DNA of 64,000 nt from Bombus terrestris (lineage: Eukaryota > Arthropoda > Insecta > Hymenoptera > Apidae), in contig NC_063278.1 in assembly GCF_910591885.1 (NCBI RefSeq), positions 491,001 through 555,000 on the forward strand, read 5' to 3'. The position numbers and the translations under genes were made by a program. Positions 1-12,968 of this stretch are shown here, piece by piece (the first letter of the stretch is position 1; every line of letters starts with the position of its first letter). Below the pieces are notes generated by a model. That model did not search any database, had not been told where the DNA came from, and saw nothing but the letters and a program-made list of their open reading frames with translations.

Positions 1-357
1 TCTTATTACTATTATTGTAGTAGGCAAATGAATAATTTTCGTTATACATTTTTTATTATTAATAAATACATATTTACTGTTTTATAGCATACATTTATGT
101 ATTAACATAAATTAACGTTAAGCACCCAGTGCAATCCTCGATTTCCGGTTTCACAAATACAGTATGTCCGTTTCAAATGTCCACGCATGAACATATCTCC
201 AAATATCAGAAATGCTCCAAGTATCAGGAAAGAATGTTTCGTATAAAAGTTGCTTAACACATGACGGGGGAAAATTAATAAGATATTTCCATTTCTTTCT
301 ACGTTCTTATCTAAAGTGATTTCAATGCCAATGTATAGCTTTTTCTAATGGTATTGT

Positions 358-388
<31 letters not shown>

Positions 389-716
389 GTACATCGCTAG
401 ATACATTTTTTTATTCTCTACGAAGAATGTATGAAGATATTGGGGCCGAGAAACGATTGATTTAAAAAATATTGCTACTTTAATCTTCCAAAGCTTATCG
501 TATGAAAGATAAAGAAAGACAAGGCAGTGTCTTACATTTCCGCAGCAGTAAAGCGACCAAGGTACTAACGCATGCGCTGCACGTCACATGAACGCATAAC
601 GTATATAGACAGAATACACTGTTGCAGGTATCGATAGATCGTTTTCTTTTTGCGAAAATCTCGGAGACTAGAGCTGAGCTACGATTGCACGTGCATACAG
701 GGAAAAATTGTTCAAA
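1..716. other. AT-rich flank, no gene recognised
   Basis: AT-rich intergenic DNA with a run of 29 T at 360-388. From about 590 to 716 it is richer in G+C and leads into the micro-ORF at 717, so it could hold a start site. No conserved coding signal was seen on either strand. Confidence 0.4.
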
Positions 717-882
717 ATGTCCTATATTCGAAATATCGAACGTATCCAAAAGTCATTGAAATCTAAGAGTAAGTAACTTTCCTACAAATTCAATATACAA
801 ATATCGATTATTCAATCGTCTACTATATTTATAATTAATTTGTTATTATTTTATAGACAAGGGTCGTCGGTCGCCGGATTGA
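717..882 (+). CDS. candidate two-exon micro-ORF, 25 residues
   Basis: Exons 717-768 and 857-882. Exon 1 starts at an ATG with A at -3, runs 17 codons, and ends at a strong donor (A|GTAAGTAAC). The intron is 88 bp and ends in TTTTATAG. Joining the exons keeps the frame, completes an Asn codon and reaches TGA at 880-882. The product starts MSYIRNIERI and ends GRRSPD; it is basic, has no membrane segment, and I do not recognise it. It could equally be the 5' part of a longer transcript with other splicing, or chance. Support is the strong donor and in-frame joining only. Confidence 0.25.
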
Positions 883-2084
883 AAAAACTTATCCCGAAAC
901 ACAAATCCAATACACTGATGATATCCGTTTCTAATTGAATTATAACAGATGTTTCTTACAATCTTGCATACGTAGTTGTGATCGGATTTTGGTAATTATT
1001 TATATTAAGGAACACCAACGCCGATGACATTGATTCTCACGTATATCGTTAAGTACTTGATTCTGAGTAAATTTTTGCTAATAACTTCATCAGTGGTCTA
1101 ATTATTACCTTCGAGATATTTATAAAAAAAAAACTGTTCCTCTTAGTATATTGAATCTTGCCTATACGCTTGTATGCTTATTTACTGTTTCTAGATTCAA
1201 GTTTTTCTTTAAGATTCTTCTCTATTCCTGTAGAGAGTGCCGATAGATGTTAGACGTATCGAACGTGGAAAAGGATAATGCGAGTGAAAAAGAAAGAGGG
1301 ACTAAGAGTCGAAACGTTTGGCTTCCATATGAAATAGTAGAAAGGCACGCTACAAGCTGAGACCTTTAACTGAAATATCGAACTTTTTTATTTTTCATTT
1401 GTGATGAATAGAACCTTTATCAACGTGTTTTTTTTTTACGCGTTTCTGGTTACTATAATTTGCGAACATATTCGCTTATTTCATAAATAATAATTAAATA
1501 AATATCAGTAAGTAAATATAAAATTCAAGTTATACCGTGTTTGGTCTCATTTTAATTAAAAAGTTCTTACAAATACGCTGACAAAGATTAATTGGAAAAA
1601 AGCCAAAGATAAGAAAATTTCACTCTTTGATTAGTACTGACATACATATATATATCATCTGAGCGATATCTGACACTGGATCGCGTTACACTACTCAACC
1701 GCGGCTGGCCCTGGAACTTACCGGCGCGTTATGTATATTTCACATGATTGTCTACCTGTAATTTGATCCCTACCCTCCCGTCCCTATAATGGGGATGACA
1801 ACCATACGATTACCAAGAGTAAGAGTAGATTCTTTTCCTGCAATTGTTATAGAAGTTGCAATTGTTGTAGAAGATCTTCGACAAAGTCAGATTTTAAGTT
1901 GGATCCGAGGATTCAACGAAAACAGAGAAAGCGTTCCGTTGGTCAACGCATTACTAATTTTTGTTTTTATTGCGTTTATTGACAAAGGTTATTAAATATT
2001 ACAACGAATCCAATGTTAGTTCTTACTTTAGAGCATTCGCAGATTATAATTTTTATCGTTTTTGAATAGCGACCATGATATTTG

Positions 2085-2115
<31 letters not shown>

Positions 2116-2859
2116 GTAATTTAATTACGATCAAGTTATTAGATATCATATGCCTTGTCGGTACGTATATCAGAATATCACATCGTTGAAATAATAAAAT
2201 AGTGAATAAAACGGATAATAAATAAAATAGACCACAACAGGAAGAGAGTACAACTAATGGAAACTGAGTACTGTACGTATGTACATTAGTACAACATTGG
2301 TACATACATGTACAGACTGTATATAACTAATAAATTTAGAAGGTGTACTTTTTAAACTTCTATTACAGGCTCAGATGAAGAATTTGTAAGAAGTGTAGTC
2401 TTTACTGTTTTTTTCGCGATTGCGATCAACTGGAATTTTTTCAAAATCTTTCTCTACGCATTATATAGTAAACTAATCCTCCTAATTTGTTTTAAATAAA
2501 TTCAAATCGTTTGACCTGATTTTAAAAAAGTTATTCTGTTTTAAAGAGTGTACCAACACTTTTGTTTGTGACTGCATATGTTCAAACACTTGAACGCTAT
2601 TAATTCATAACGCTACTTAATTCTGAATATGAATGTTTCCTGTTCATTCCAAAACATTATAGTATCGATCGCAAACTGCGTGAAGGATAAAAACCGACTG
2701 ATTTGTATTTTTTCCAAATATGAAATATGCATTGCATTTCTCACTATTAATGTATTACAATAGCTAATTTTAATAGAAAATTATAATTTTCATTTATATT
2801 ATACGTGAAGTATGGAATTTATTTCGTATATTGTAAATAATTGAAATTTCATTAATTTT

Positions 2860-2935
<76 letters not shown>

Positions 2936-3000
2936 CGCACACTGAATACGTACATATTTTTTACATTTTTTGTATGTATAATTTAAACAATGAAAATGAA
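883..3000. other. AT-rich spacer without recognised gene
   Basis: Mostly AT-rich. It holds a 26-T run at 2090-2115 and a long TA tract at about 2866-2934. The part at about 1660-1990 is less AT-biased and has an open stretch of 68 codons (1789-1995, +), but nothing in it resembles a known protein. A GTAAGT-type donor is readable on the minus strand near 1710-1720, so an untranslated exon cannot be excluded. Confidence 0.4.
2866..2934. repeat. (TA)n microsatellite
   Basis: Uninterrupted alternating T and A for about 69 bp just upstream of the MsrB promoter region. Confidence 0.95.
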
Positions 3001-3040
3001 AAAAGATCGTACGGCCTGGTCACATCATATAGCTTTTCTT

Positions 3041-3258
3041 TATAAAAGCCACGTGTTACTGCGAAAGCATGATTATCAAATCTATTTGCCAGAGAAGCCG
3101 ATTGGTTAACTCAAGGTCACGAAATCTGATCGTCCATGCTTCAAAGGAGCAGGCAGCAGTGCCGCTTCTGTTCTCTCGGTATATAGTTGCGAAGTTCTGA
3201 GGAAAGCGCGGCAACCAGACTGCGTTCTTTTTTTTATTGTTAAAGTTGCTATTATTGC
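3041..3258 (+). promoter_or_regulatory. probable promoter and 5' leader of MsrB
   Basis: The 220 bp before the MsrB start codon hold a TATAAAA box at 3041-3047, an overlapping CACGTG E-box at 3050-3055, an inverted CCAAT (ATTGG, 3101-3105), a perfect nuclear-receptor half-site TCAAGGTCA (3111-3119; the extended form used by ERR and Ftz-F1/SF-1 type receptors) and a second TATATA at 3180-3185. The stretch is richer in G+C than its surroundings. Which TATA is used is not known. The factors are inferred from consensus matches only. Confidence 0.45.
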
Positions 3259-4669
3259 ATGCTTCGTAACTTGTTTCAAAGGTTAATTAGAAGAATGACT
3301 GTGGAAATCGATAAAGAAGAATTAAAAAAACGTTTGACACCGCTACAGTGGCACGTCACGCAGGAAAAGGGTACAGAGAGGTACGTATATCGGGAATTTA
3401 ATTCATTTGCTATGAAATTAAAAATTGAATCGTATCGTTCTTTATATCGGTCTATGTTATTTCTCGATTTCATTAGAAAATTAGTTGTAGCTGTGGTAAA
3501 GTTTCGTGTAAAATATAAATGTACGTAGCTATATCGTTACATACGAGTCTATACACGTAAACAATATTTTACAAAATTTTGAATTTTTTTATACAAAATT
3601 GAATAACGATGCTTTTAAATCGTGCAACATGTAACCTCTTAATAATATACTTTTTATACATCTTGTAATTTCCCAAGGATTAATGTTATAATCGACAAGT
3701 TCGATCTTTTTTTATGTATAATTATCAACTAACAATGTCGCACTAATGAACTTTTAGTCACTTAGGTTTAAGTAAATTGCAACAGTCGCATGATACAATT
3801 TTCCAAAAATATTGTCGTACGATCGAAGCTGGTTTACTTTTAGGTGATGTGAGACTAAAATAACTTTTTCAAGAGCATGTATTGGCTTGACTTTGCGTCA
3901 TGACCGAGTGGTTTAAAAATACAGTATAGGTCCTCACAATTAACTTCCTAGTGTACATGCATCTTCATGTTTCTAATCGTTCTTTGTTTCTCCATGTAGG
4001 CCTTTTTCTGGTTGCTACAATAAATTCTATGAGAAAGGCACGTACACCTGCATAATCTGTGATCAAGAATTATTTTCTTCTGACACAAAGTACGATAGTG
4101 GTTGTGGTTGGCCTGCATTCAATGAAGTATTAGAACAGGGACGAGTCAAATTAACCAAAGATACTTCACATGGTAAGTGGATATATAAATTTTGATTTAC
4201 TGACAACACTTTTAGAATTATGCTCGGATTCTTAATACAATAACATAGTATTCATCATGCGTATCATTTTACATTAATTACATATATCTATTTAAATGGT
4301 ACATAGATAAACTCCTTATTATAAAATTTGACTTGTATGACAGATTGAGATATAACACAATATCATATCATATCACAAACATTAGAGTTTTATCTGTTTA
4401 CCATTCTTGTACATTCTTCATTTTTTCTTACATTTACTCTATCACAAAACCTTTCCTAAACTTTTAGTTCTGCTACTGTCTCCTAGTCTCCTAAGTCTTC
4501 TGTAATTTCTTTATCATTTTATTTGGTCAAATCTTTGCAATATTTTAAATGTAGTACAGACACACATACACAAAGTATTATAATATCAGTTATTAAAATA
4601 TACTGGTACAGTATATTATATGCTTTATGCGTGATAAGTTTATCAACATAATTCAATTTTTGTCACAGA

Positions 4670-4727
<58 letters not shown>

Positions 4728-6103
4728 TTTAATGCATAAGAACAAAATGACTTGTACACATTTATAATATAACTATTTGTATAATTTATTTATATTAAAA
4801 TTATAATACTTGGGAGGCAATATTCCTTGTATCCTTTACCTCGCATGTTAATGCTTAGAGTGTGATTTGTGTTAGACTTACATCGCCTATTGTATATAAA
4901 CTAAGGTCATAATTATCCATTAAAAGTAATCCTTTCTATATCTTATTTCTGTATATATGAAAAAGAAAGAATTAATCTTTTTTTTGATATTTAATCATGT
5001 AATAATTCTTTACATACAGCTTTGCTTTATGTAACATTAAGATTTTAATAAAATTATTATAATTATTAAATACTTTGCTTATATGAAGACTAAATAATAA
5101 AATTACAAGTTTAAGTTTGCATTAGAAGACGGTATGCGTTTTATAATTTTTGTTATATTGATTACTAAATAATTCATACGTTTGTTGGTACTAGTTACGT
5201 TGAATCTTACTTATATGTAAAAATACATTGGCAAATAATGATGTATAACACGTAATATTAACCAGGTTGTGACTAGAATATTTGATTAGTTATTTGAATG
5301 TTATATGCCACTTACAGATAACAATATTGTAGTAATTTATTCATAAAAGTAGGTTTGGCAATATGTTTAAATCATGTTAATTAAATGAAAATGTTTCTTT
5401 CAAATAGTATCATAAAAATATTTTGACTAAAGTGATAAATATCGCTCTGAACTATTTTAATATATCTTTTAATTTTGTGATACAATATCAAGACAATTAG
5501 ATATCAAAGGGAAATTTGGACAGAGCTTCGATGGATGAGTAAAGCGAGGAACAAGATTATGGGTATTGATTAGAATGTGTAGCTATTTCTTATTTTATGC
5601 ATTATTTTAAGAATATAATTAATAATCACAGATATATCTTTATTTTTACGTAAAACTTCTATTTCTTGTGAATACTTATTTAGGTAATTGATTTTAATTC
5701 TCATTACTATCAATCTATAGCTTTTATTAATATTAGTTTACTGTTTTTGGTGCTGCTATAACTGGAAAATATTTAGAGTGAACAAACAAAGGTGTTGGTC
5801 TACGTTTAATCACACTCTATTATTCTATTTCCTTTGTCTTCCTATTGCTCCGCTACCACCACTTCACTTTCACCATTGACACACGAAAACTGCGTCGACA
5901 ATTGACGTACAGTTGGTGGAAATCTACTACTGCTGATCGCAAACCCAGATATGGTGCGGACCGAGGTGACCTGTTCAAAGTGTGGTGCACATTTGGGGCA
6001 TGTATTTAATGACGGGCCAAAACCTACAAGGAAGCGATTTTGCATCAACTCGGCATCCATAAACTTTCATTCGGCAGGAGAAGAGAAAAAGATGACATCA
6101 TAA
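3259..6103 (+). CDS. MsrB: methionine-R-sulfoxide reductase B (MsrB/SelR type)
   Basis: Exons 3259-3380, 4000-4172 and 5949-6103, 149 residues. The enzyme reduces the R form of methionine sulfoxide in proteins back to methionine. The SelR domain covers about residues 22-138. Two zinc-binding pairs are visible, Cys58/Cys61 (CIIC) and Cys107/Cys110 (CSKC). Cys130 in RFCINSAS is the catalytic cysteine position, so this is a cysteine form and not a selenoprotein; Cys76 in SGCGWPAF is a likely resolving cysteine. All introns are GT-AG and both junctions (Arg41, Asp99) restore the family sequence. The first 12 residues ([12 protein letters not shown]) are basic and amphipathic like a mitochondrial presequence, and Met13 is a second possible start. 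Intron 2 (1.8 kb) holds an AT repeat. Family assignment is firm; subcellular location is inferred. Confidence 0.95.
4678..4725. repeat. (AT)n microsatellite in MsrB intron 2
   Basis: About 48 bp of alternating A and T inside the 1.8-kb second intron (4173-5948). The rest of that intron is AT-rich with no recognised exon, although an alternative acceptor upstream of exon 3 is possible (see findings). Confidence 0.9.
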
Positions 6104-6126
6104 AACTAAGGAGGGCATAAGTTTTT

Positions 6127-6199
6127 AATAAAATTTTTGAAAATGTTTAAAATATCTAACTTATCTTATCGACAAAAAGAATTTATATTTCTTAATAAA
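6127..6199 (+). terminator. poly(A) signals of MsrB
   Basis: AATAAA occurs at 6127-6132 and 6194-6199, 24 and 91 bp after the MsrB stop codon, as expected for a short 3' UTR. The cleavage site itself cannot be read. Confidence 0.5.
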
Positions 6200-7881
6200 A
6201 TATGACTCTATTTGATATTTTGTAATTCGCTGTTACTATTTTGTTACTCTTCGGAATTGTAAAGTTCCTTTAATGACAAAAGCAATCATGTTATTAAAAA
6301 ACAATAAATATTTTTATGTTAAATCTTGGCATACATATTCCATAGTTGCTATGAATATATGTCTTATCTATGCGTCGTAAACTCTGAGATTAATAACATT
6401 TATTAGAAAGCATAGATTATAATACACGGATGTACATCCATAGCGACAAAGCTGTTAATGGGATACTAGCGAATAATAGTGAATATCTGCATTATTATAA
6501 TCTTAGAATAAATTCGATTCTGTACATACACTCTAAATGATTGTAAAATAATACATTTAGTGTGTATAAAATATAAAAAATTAATGTAAAACACTTATCA
6601 ACTAACTTATAAAAACATTCTATTATTTTTTCATGTTACGCATTTCATGAACAGAACGTGTAAATAATAAGTACTATTTATTTGTCTGAATATATATACT
6701 AATAATATAAAAAGTTTGTTATACTTTGCAATTATTTGTGGTGCACAGTCTTTTATATCCAAAAAGAAAATCTAACTACATTTGAGTTTCATAAATTTAC
6801 TCTACTCTTACTGTATCTATAGAAGAAATACTTTGTCGTTCAATATTATAAAATAGAAGGAAGGATGATTTCATTCAAAGAACTGGGACGTTTTGTTATA
6901 AAATGTTTCCTTATATTTTAACGTTTCAAAACAAACTAAAAGATGTTACAGTACAATATATACGCAAATTCTAGGCATAATTTTTACAATAATTCATTAT
7001 TCATTTGCTGCTTTCTTTCATTTTTAAATTCGACACTGTTAAGTATTAGTTTTCCTGAGAAACCAGAATTTTACCAAATATTTTCATTAGATAATAAAAG
7101 CCAATTTTATACAAATAGAGGTACAGTTGAAATGGGAAATTTTATTAAAAATTTGAAGCCAAAACGTTTACTGTGACATGTATAAATGAACTAGCGGCTT
7201 CAGTATCAGTAGGCCTAATTTATTTTATAATTGAGATCTCGAAGCATTTTCAAAAACATCATAAAAAAGGTATTGAAAACATGCATATACATACTTAACT
7301 TGATTCATGTATAGGAACCTATTTCATAGTTCTAAACTGACAATAATACATTCCTTATGAGGATACATAAATGCACTTGTAACGGTAATCAAGATGAAGA
7401 TGCAAAAACATTTACACTTGTCCACATTTTTATTATGTGTTTTATACGTAATTTTGTATTGTTTATCAATATTAAAATAATGACGATTGCTTGCTAATTT
7501 TATAAATAATGTTTACTTTTATTACAGTAAGGCATATTAATACAACTTTTGTACTTTTATTTATTCTCTATACATAAGCAACAGGATTCATTCAAAATAT
7601 TCATATTTCTAATTATTATTTGCATATGTTTTTATACAAATTTTTCAAAATATGGACAAGTAAAATTTTGCATCTAACTTGCCTCGATTTACGAATAAAA
7701 ATGAATCTTATAGATAGCTACTACTTGTAGCTGAAATATGCTTAATAACTGTCGCAGTAATATAATAGACATAAAATGGACGTTACTTCTTTTTTCTAAA
7801 GATATTTGTGAAAATGCAGGATCTCGTTCAGTATTTCTGATCGAGTTGTTAATGTCAATTTTGACCCTGAATCTCATTTTC

Positions 7882-7912
<31 letters not shown>

Positions 7913-9837
7913 TTTTTTACAGAAATGTATATTTATTAATACTAGACGTGCACAATTATTTCGTTTTCTATACCTCCTATAATTGCTTACAATTCCTAGA
8001 TAATTTGAAGTTGATGCTGAAACAAAATAATGCAAGAGTTCGTTCTTACAGAATACTGAAACAAATTCCATGCGATTATATATTATAATCCCTGATTCTT
8101 TACAGGTAAGTAGATTTACCCTTCAGCATACAACTCCAAATTTAGGCGTAAGCGCACAATACAAACTGAGCTGCTTCGTCTGTCAAGTATAATTAGACAT
8201 TATCGATTATTATAAAAAACTAATCAGGCTTTTTAATATTACGAAAGTAATAAACTCAGTAAATAATGAATATATTATTACATATACGATTGTTCATTAC
8301 CAAATAACGTATGCATTTTCCTTTTTTTTTTTCCTTTTTTTTTTTTTTTTTTTTGTTTCATATGTAATATGTTAATTTCTTCAATATCTATTATAATTTT
8401 ACGTGGCGTTCTTTAGCTTTAGTTTACGATAAACTCCTATACGTAACGAAGATGCAAAGAATAAAAGTAACAAATTCGAAAGTTTGTATTCCTTAAACTA
8501 AAAGTATCCAAGGTTTCATTCTCAGTAATATATGTTTAAGATATAATATAATTAGGAAAGACATTAATTATTACGTTTAATGTAGTACAACCATATGTAG
8601 AAACCTTGTCTTATATAATCATTGTCAACATAAATTTATATATTTTTTCTCAATCTGTATCTGTATTAAACAAAATATGAAATTATTCTGTTGATGGTTC
8701 AAGATCATAAGGAATCTAGCGCGAGTTTTTCACGTCTCTAAACATGACAAGACAGGCACTTTATAGTGTCACAAAATGTTCCTATATCTGAACCTTGTTT
8801 TAAAATTTCGTCCATCATCCGTTCACTTCTTAATAAGACACGTTAAAGACAACTTATGTTTGACCTGTATCGAAGAACACACGTAACTAGACATTCGTCT
8901 ATAGAAAGATGTTCTCACATCATAATATACTTTAGTAACAGGGTCGATATTTTAACGTGTCCCGTCAGCGATGCAAATGAGAAAAAGTACTTATATTTTA
9001 TCCTACAATTATAAATGAACAGCTTTAAATAAGAATCGCGTGTATTAAATTGATCATAAATTTCATCATGTATGAAATTAATTGCCTATACTATATACAA
9101 ATTAACATAATAATGCAAAAGTTGCAGTGTCCAAATACTTAAAAGATCTATTAAAACTTCAGTTTAATATAATAACATAATGAAGTTTACTAACATCCAA
9201 TTGACAAGAACGTGATTCTTGAGAACGTTTAAAACAAGTTAGGCTATCGCTTATACATCTACGTCATACTGACAGACCAAAGACTGAAAACATATTGCTC
9301 TGCTCTCCATTATCTTCATTCAAAAAATATAAGTCTGACACGAAGATCAATTTTCTTCTTCTACGATTTTTTTTGTTAAACAATAATAATATATTAGAAT
9401 AGGTCCTATGTACTTGTTCACATTTGTTTTGTGGTATTATCTAATAAGGTTTTTGCTATAAATAATGTATGTTTGTAGCTAACTCTGATCTTCAATTTTA
9501 GAGTCAGTAATACTAGTTTTATATTTTTAGAAAATAACTGACAGTCGCTTGAGAATCCTCGATGACAGTTCGGTATTAGTACAAGAGCTCTTCAGGCAAC
9601 AACCCACTCATACAGTTTATCTTTTACTTTGAAGACTATTTAAATAAAATGTTGAACTCTTAGTAACTAATATATACCCATCGAGGAATACAAGATTTCT
9701 GCCGTCAGATCGTTCACGGTTCTTCTGATTTAACTTGATTTCCTCGCAACATGCGAGAATCGAGCAATTTAAAAACTTTGAAACCATTTCTCGATACTTT
9801 TCAAGGTATCGGATAAGTTCTATCTATCTATCTATGA

Positions 9838-9873
<36 letters not shown>

Positions 9874-9919
9874 CATAAATATATATATATTTATATACGT
9901 ACGTACATACATACATACA

Positions 9920-9955
<36 letters not shown>

Positions 9956-10087
9956 TATTTATTTATTTATTTATATATGTTTATTCATTATTTATTATTG
10001 AATTATTGTGCCGTTCCATTTTGGGAGGGTGATTCATTATTTTTCTGCAAAATTATATTTTTATGATCATATCATAATACCACTCTT
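6200..10087. other. AT-rich interval between MsrB and Pak 3' ends
   Basis: The two flanking genes converge here. The stretch probably holds the 3' UTR of Pak on the minus strand (TTTATT repeats at 9958-9973 read as AATAAA on that strand), plus poly-T runs at about 7886-7919 and 8325-8354. A 77-codon frame at 6943-7176 (+) and a 116-codon frame at 7738-8088 (+) are open, but their composition is that of AT-rich noncoding DNA and I recognise neither. Confidence 0.45.
9840..9973. repeat. compound microsatellite (AT)n-(ATAC)n-(TTTA)n
   Basis: AT repeats at 9840-9870, ATAC repeats at about 9901-9946, then AT and TTTA repeats to 9973. Probably inside or just past the Pak 3' UTR. Confidence 0.9.
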
Positions 10088-12924
10088 CTAATTACCTTTA
10101 GCAGCTTCCTTCGCTGCCATTATTAAAGGTGTTAGGGAAGCAAGTGGCCTTGCTAATTTCAGAAAAGGATGCTGCAATTTGTCATAAAAGTACAAATTTT
10201 ATTAAAAGTTTATTCCATTTACGTAAACTTAAATATAAAACACATATTAATTGTATTTTAGGTTAGTATAAAATATTGTTAGAATTACCTTGAGTAATTC
10301 TGAAGCCGCTGATCGTTTCTCCACTTCGACCTCTAAACACTGATCCAAAAAGTCTTGAAAAATTCCTGACAGTTTATCCTTTTCTTTGATTTCAGGTTTA
10401 CCATTTGTTGCGATCAAATATAATGCTCTTAATGGATTTTCATTTAAATATGGTGGTTCTCCTTCTATCATTTCAATAGCCATTATACCCAACGACCATA
10501 TATCAACCTATAAGATTTAAATAATTTATAAATATTATAGTATAATAGTTATATAGTAATTGCAATATAAACATTGCAATGTAATAGTTGTAGAGTATCT
10601 TTCTTTTCATTCACCTTTGGACCATACTGTTTTCTTGTAACTACTTCTGGCGCCATCCAATATGGTGTACCAACCATTGTAGTTCGTTTGCTTTGCTCTG
10701 GTGAAATTTGTGCACAAAATCCAAAATCTGTTAATTTTACTCCACCATCTAATCCAAGCAGGATATTATCAGACTTAATATCCCTGTGTATAACTTGATT
10801 ACAATGAAGGAACTCCAAAGCTTGTAGGACCTCTCTACACACTGCTGCTATTTGACCCTCATCCATACAGGTCTCAGTTACAACATCTGTCAAACTACCA
10901 CCAGGCAAATATTCCATAACTACCCATAATTCTTCTCCTACGAGGTAACTATCCAAGTAATTTACAACATTTGGATGCTTATTCTCCCGCATAACCAATA
11001 TTTCATTTATTATTAACTCCTTCTTTGGCTGTTGTGAAAGATTCATTTGTTTTATAGCAACTTCCATACCTGTTGATGTTTCAATTGCTGTGTACACCGT
11101 TCCCGAAGCACTAGAAGATAATATTAAAAATATATAAATGTGCAAAAAAATTCCATAAGAGAATATTTACATTTTATATTATTTTATATTATATAACTTA
11201 CCCCTGTCCTATTTTTTCCATTTTCGTATATTTCCTATTTGGATCACCTACACTTACGATTGTTCTTAATTTTTCTAATATTTCATCATCTGACATTTTT
11301 TTCTTTCTAGCTTTATCACTTTGCGCTGGTCTTGTTTGATCGGTTGTCGTTGACGTAGGAGTCGCTTGATTTTTATTTCTATCCAGTTGTGATTGATGTG
11401 GCTGTTGCGGCGTTCCATTTCGTTGGGGTGATCCTAACGTGGTAGTTAATGGAGGCGGTGGTTCTTCTTCTATTGGCTTTGTATACTATTACAAAGTGTT
11501 TAACTTTTTACTTTAGTACTCACAACACTCAAATATAGAAAAATAATTCTAATTTTTGACAATTTGCAGACAGTCATTACTTACGATCGATTTCGTACGT
11601 TCGGGCCTAGCAGAAATCGGTGGTGGTGGCGGTTCATCTTCCTGTTCGGAACTAGTCGCGCAAGCATCCGTTGGTGTACTACTTGGACTACTGCTACTTA
11701 CTCTATAATTTTATCATTTCTCAGTGGATATTTAAATATATACAGAGTAAGTACAAAAATAGGAAGAGAAAGAGACTTGGAAGCATATGAGGCTTACCTG
11801 CTGAGTGAATGTTGAGAATGAGAACTTCCAGAAGCTTGTGACATTGCTTGGCCACGAATATTTCCTCCTCCTCCTGTCCCAACACCTATACCCACCATGC
11901 TTCTGGGGCTACTCGCCCTCTCAATAGGAGCTACACATAAAATTTCCTGTGCTTCATTCGTTAATGTATATATAACTGGCATATGATAATAACAATATTA
12001 TAGATTAATCATTATGCAAATATTATTAACTTACCAACCACCCCAACCATTTTTGTAGTTGTCATATATTTGGAACCTTTTGTTTCTTTACTGCTACTGT
12101 CATACCAGTTCAAAACATCCAATACAGCTTGCGGATTTTTCTTCTGTTCTTGTTTACTAATATTACTAGACATAAGCAACCTTGCCCATGCTTCTGGCAT
12201 CCCCTAAGAACAAAAGTTATGTTTCAAAGTAATCATTAATAGTCTTACTCGTACAAAACTTTAAAGAAGATGTAACTGATAGGTTAGGATATAATATTTA
12301 CAAAAGTATAATTCTCAAAGTTCTGAAAACTAAGAGAACATCGTGCAAATATAAAATATTTAAGACTCCAATTGTTACAGTTGTTGAATAAATAGTAAGA
12401 TTGTAAGCACTCAAACCAATGTTAAAATTCATTCTGCAAGAAAGCAATAATATTAAATGCAACGTTGACTAAAGCATCTATAAATCTACTAAAGCAGCTA
12501 TATGCTTCTAATCTATGATAAACTCTAAATTTTGAAATAAAATATAACAACTTAATCCTGTTAATTGCAACAAAAACAAACAGTTAAATTAAGTGTATGT
12601 ATAATAAGAAGGAGTATAAACAAACTACTTTTGCGGTCATTTTAAATTACTTACTTTTAATGGCAGCTTGAAAGAAATACGTGTCTAGTTAGTTTTTCAT
12701 GTGAAAAAATAATAGGTATAAGAAGCATCAGACAAATTACCAAATTACTTTTCCACAATGTCCATACACATGTGAACAAGTGATGAAAATTTATTTCTTT
12801 TTTCGGTACGAAAGATCCATTTGAGATATACTTTTTAGACAAAGAAAATTGTTTGCATTAATATTTAATAATACATTACTAGTTGCTCTTACAATGACCC
12901 ACGTTTCACAAATGAATTATTCTT

Positions 12925-12968
<44 letters not shown>

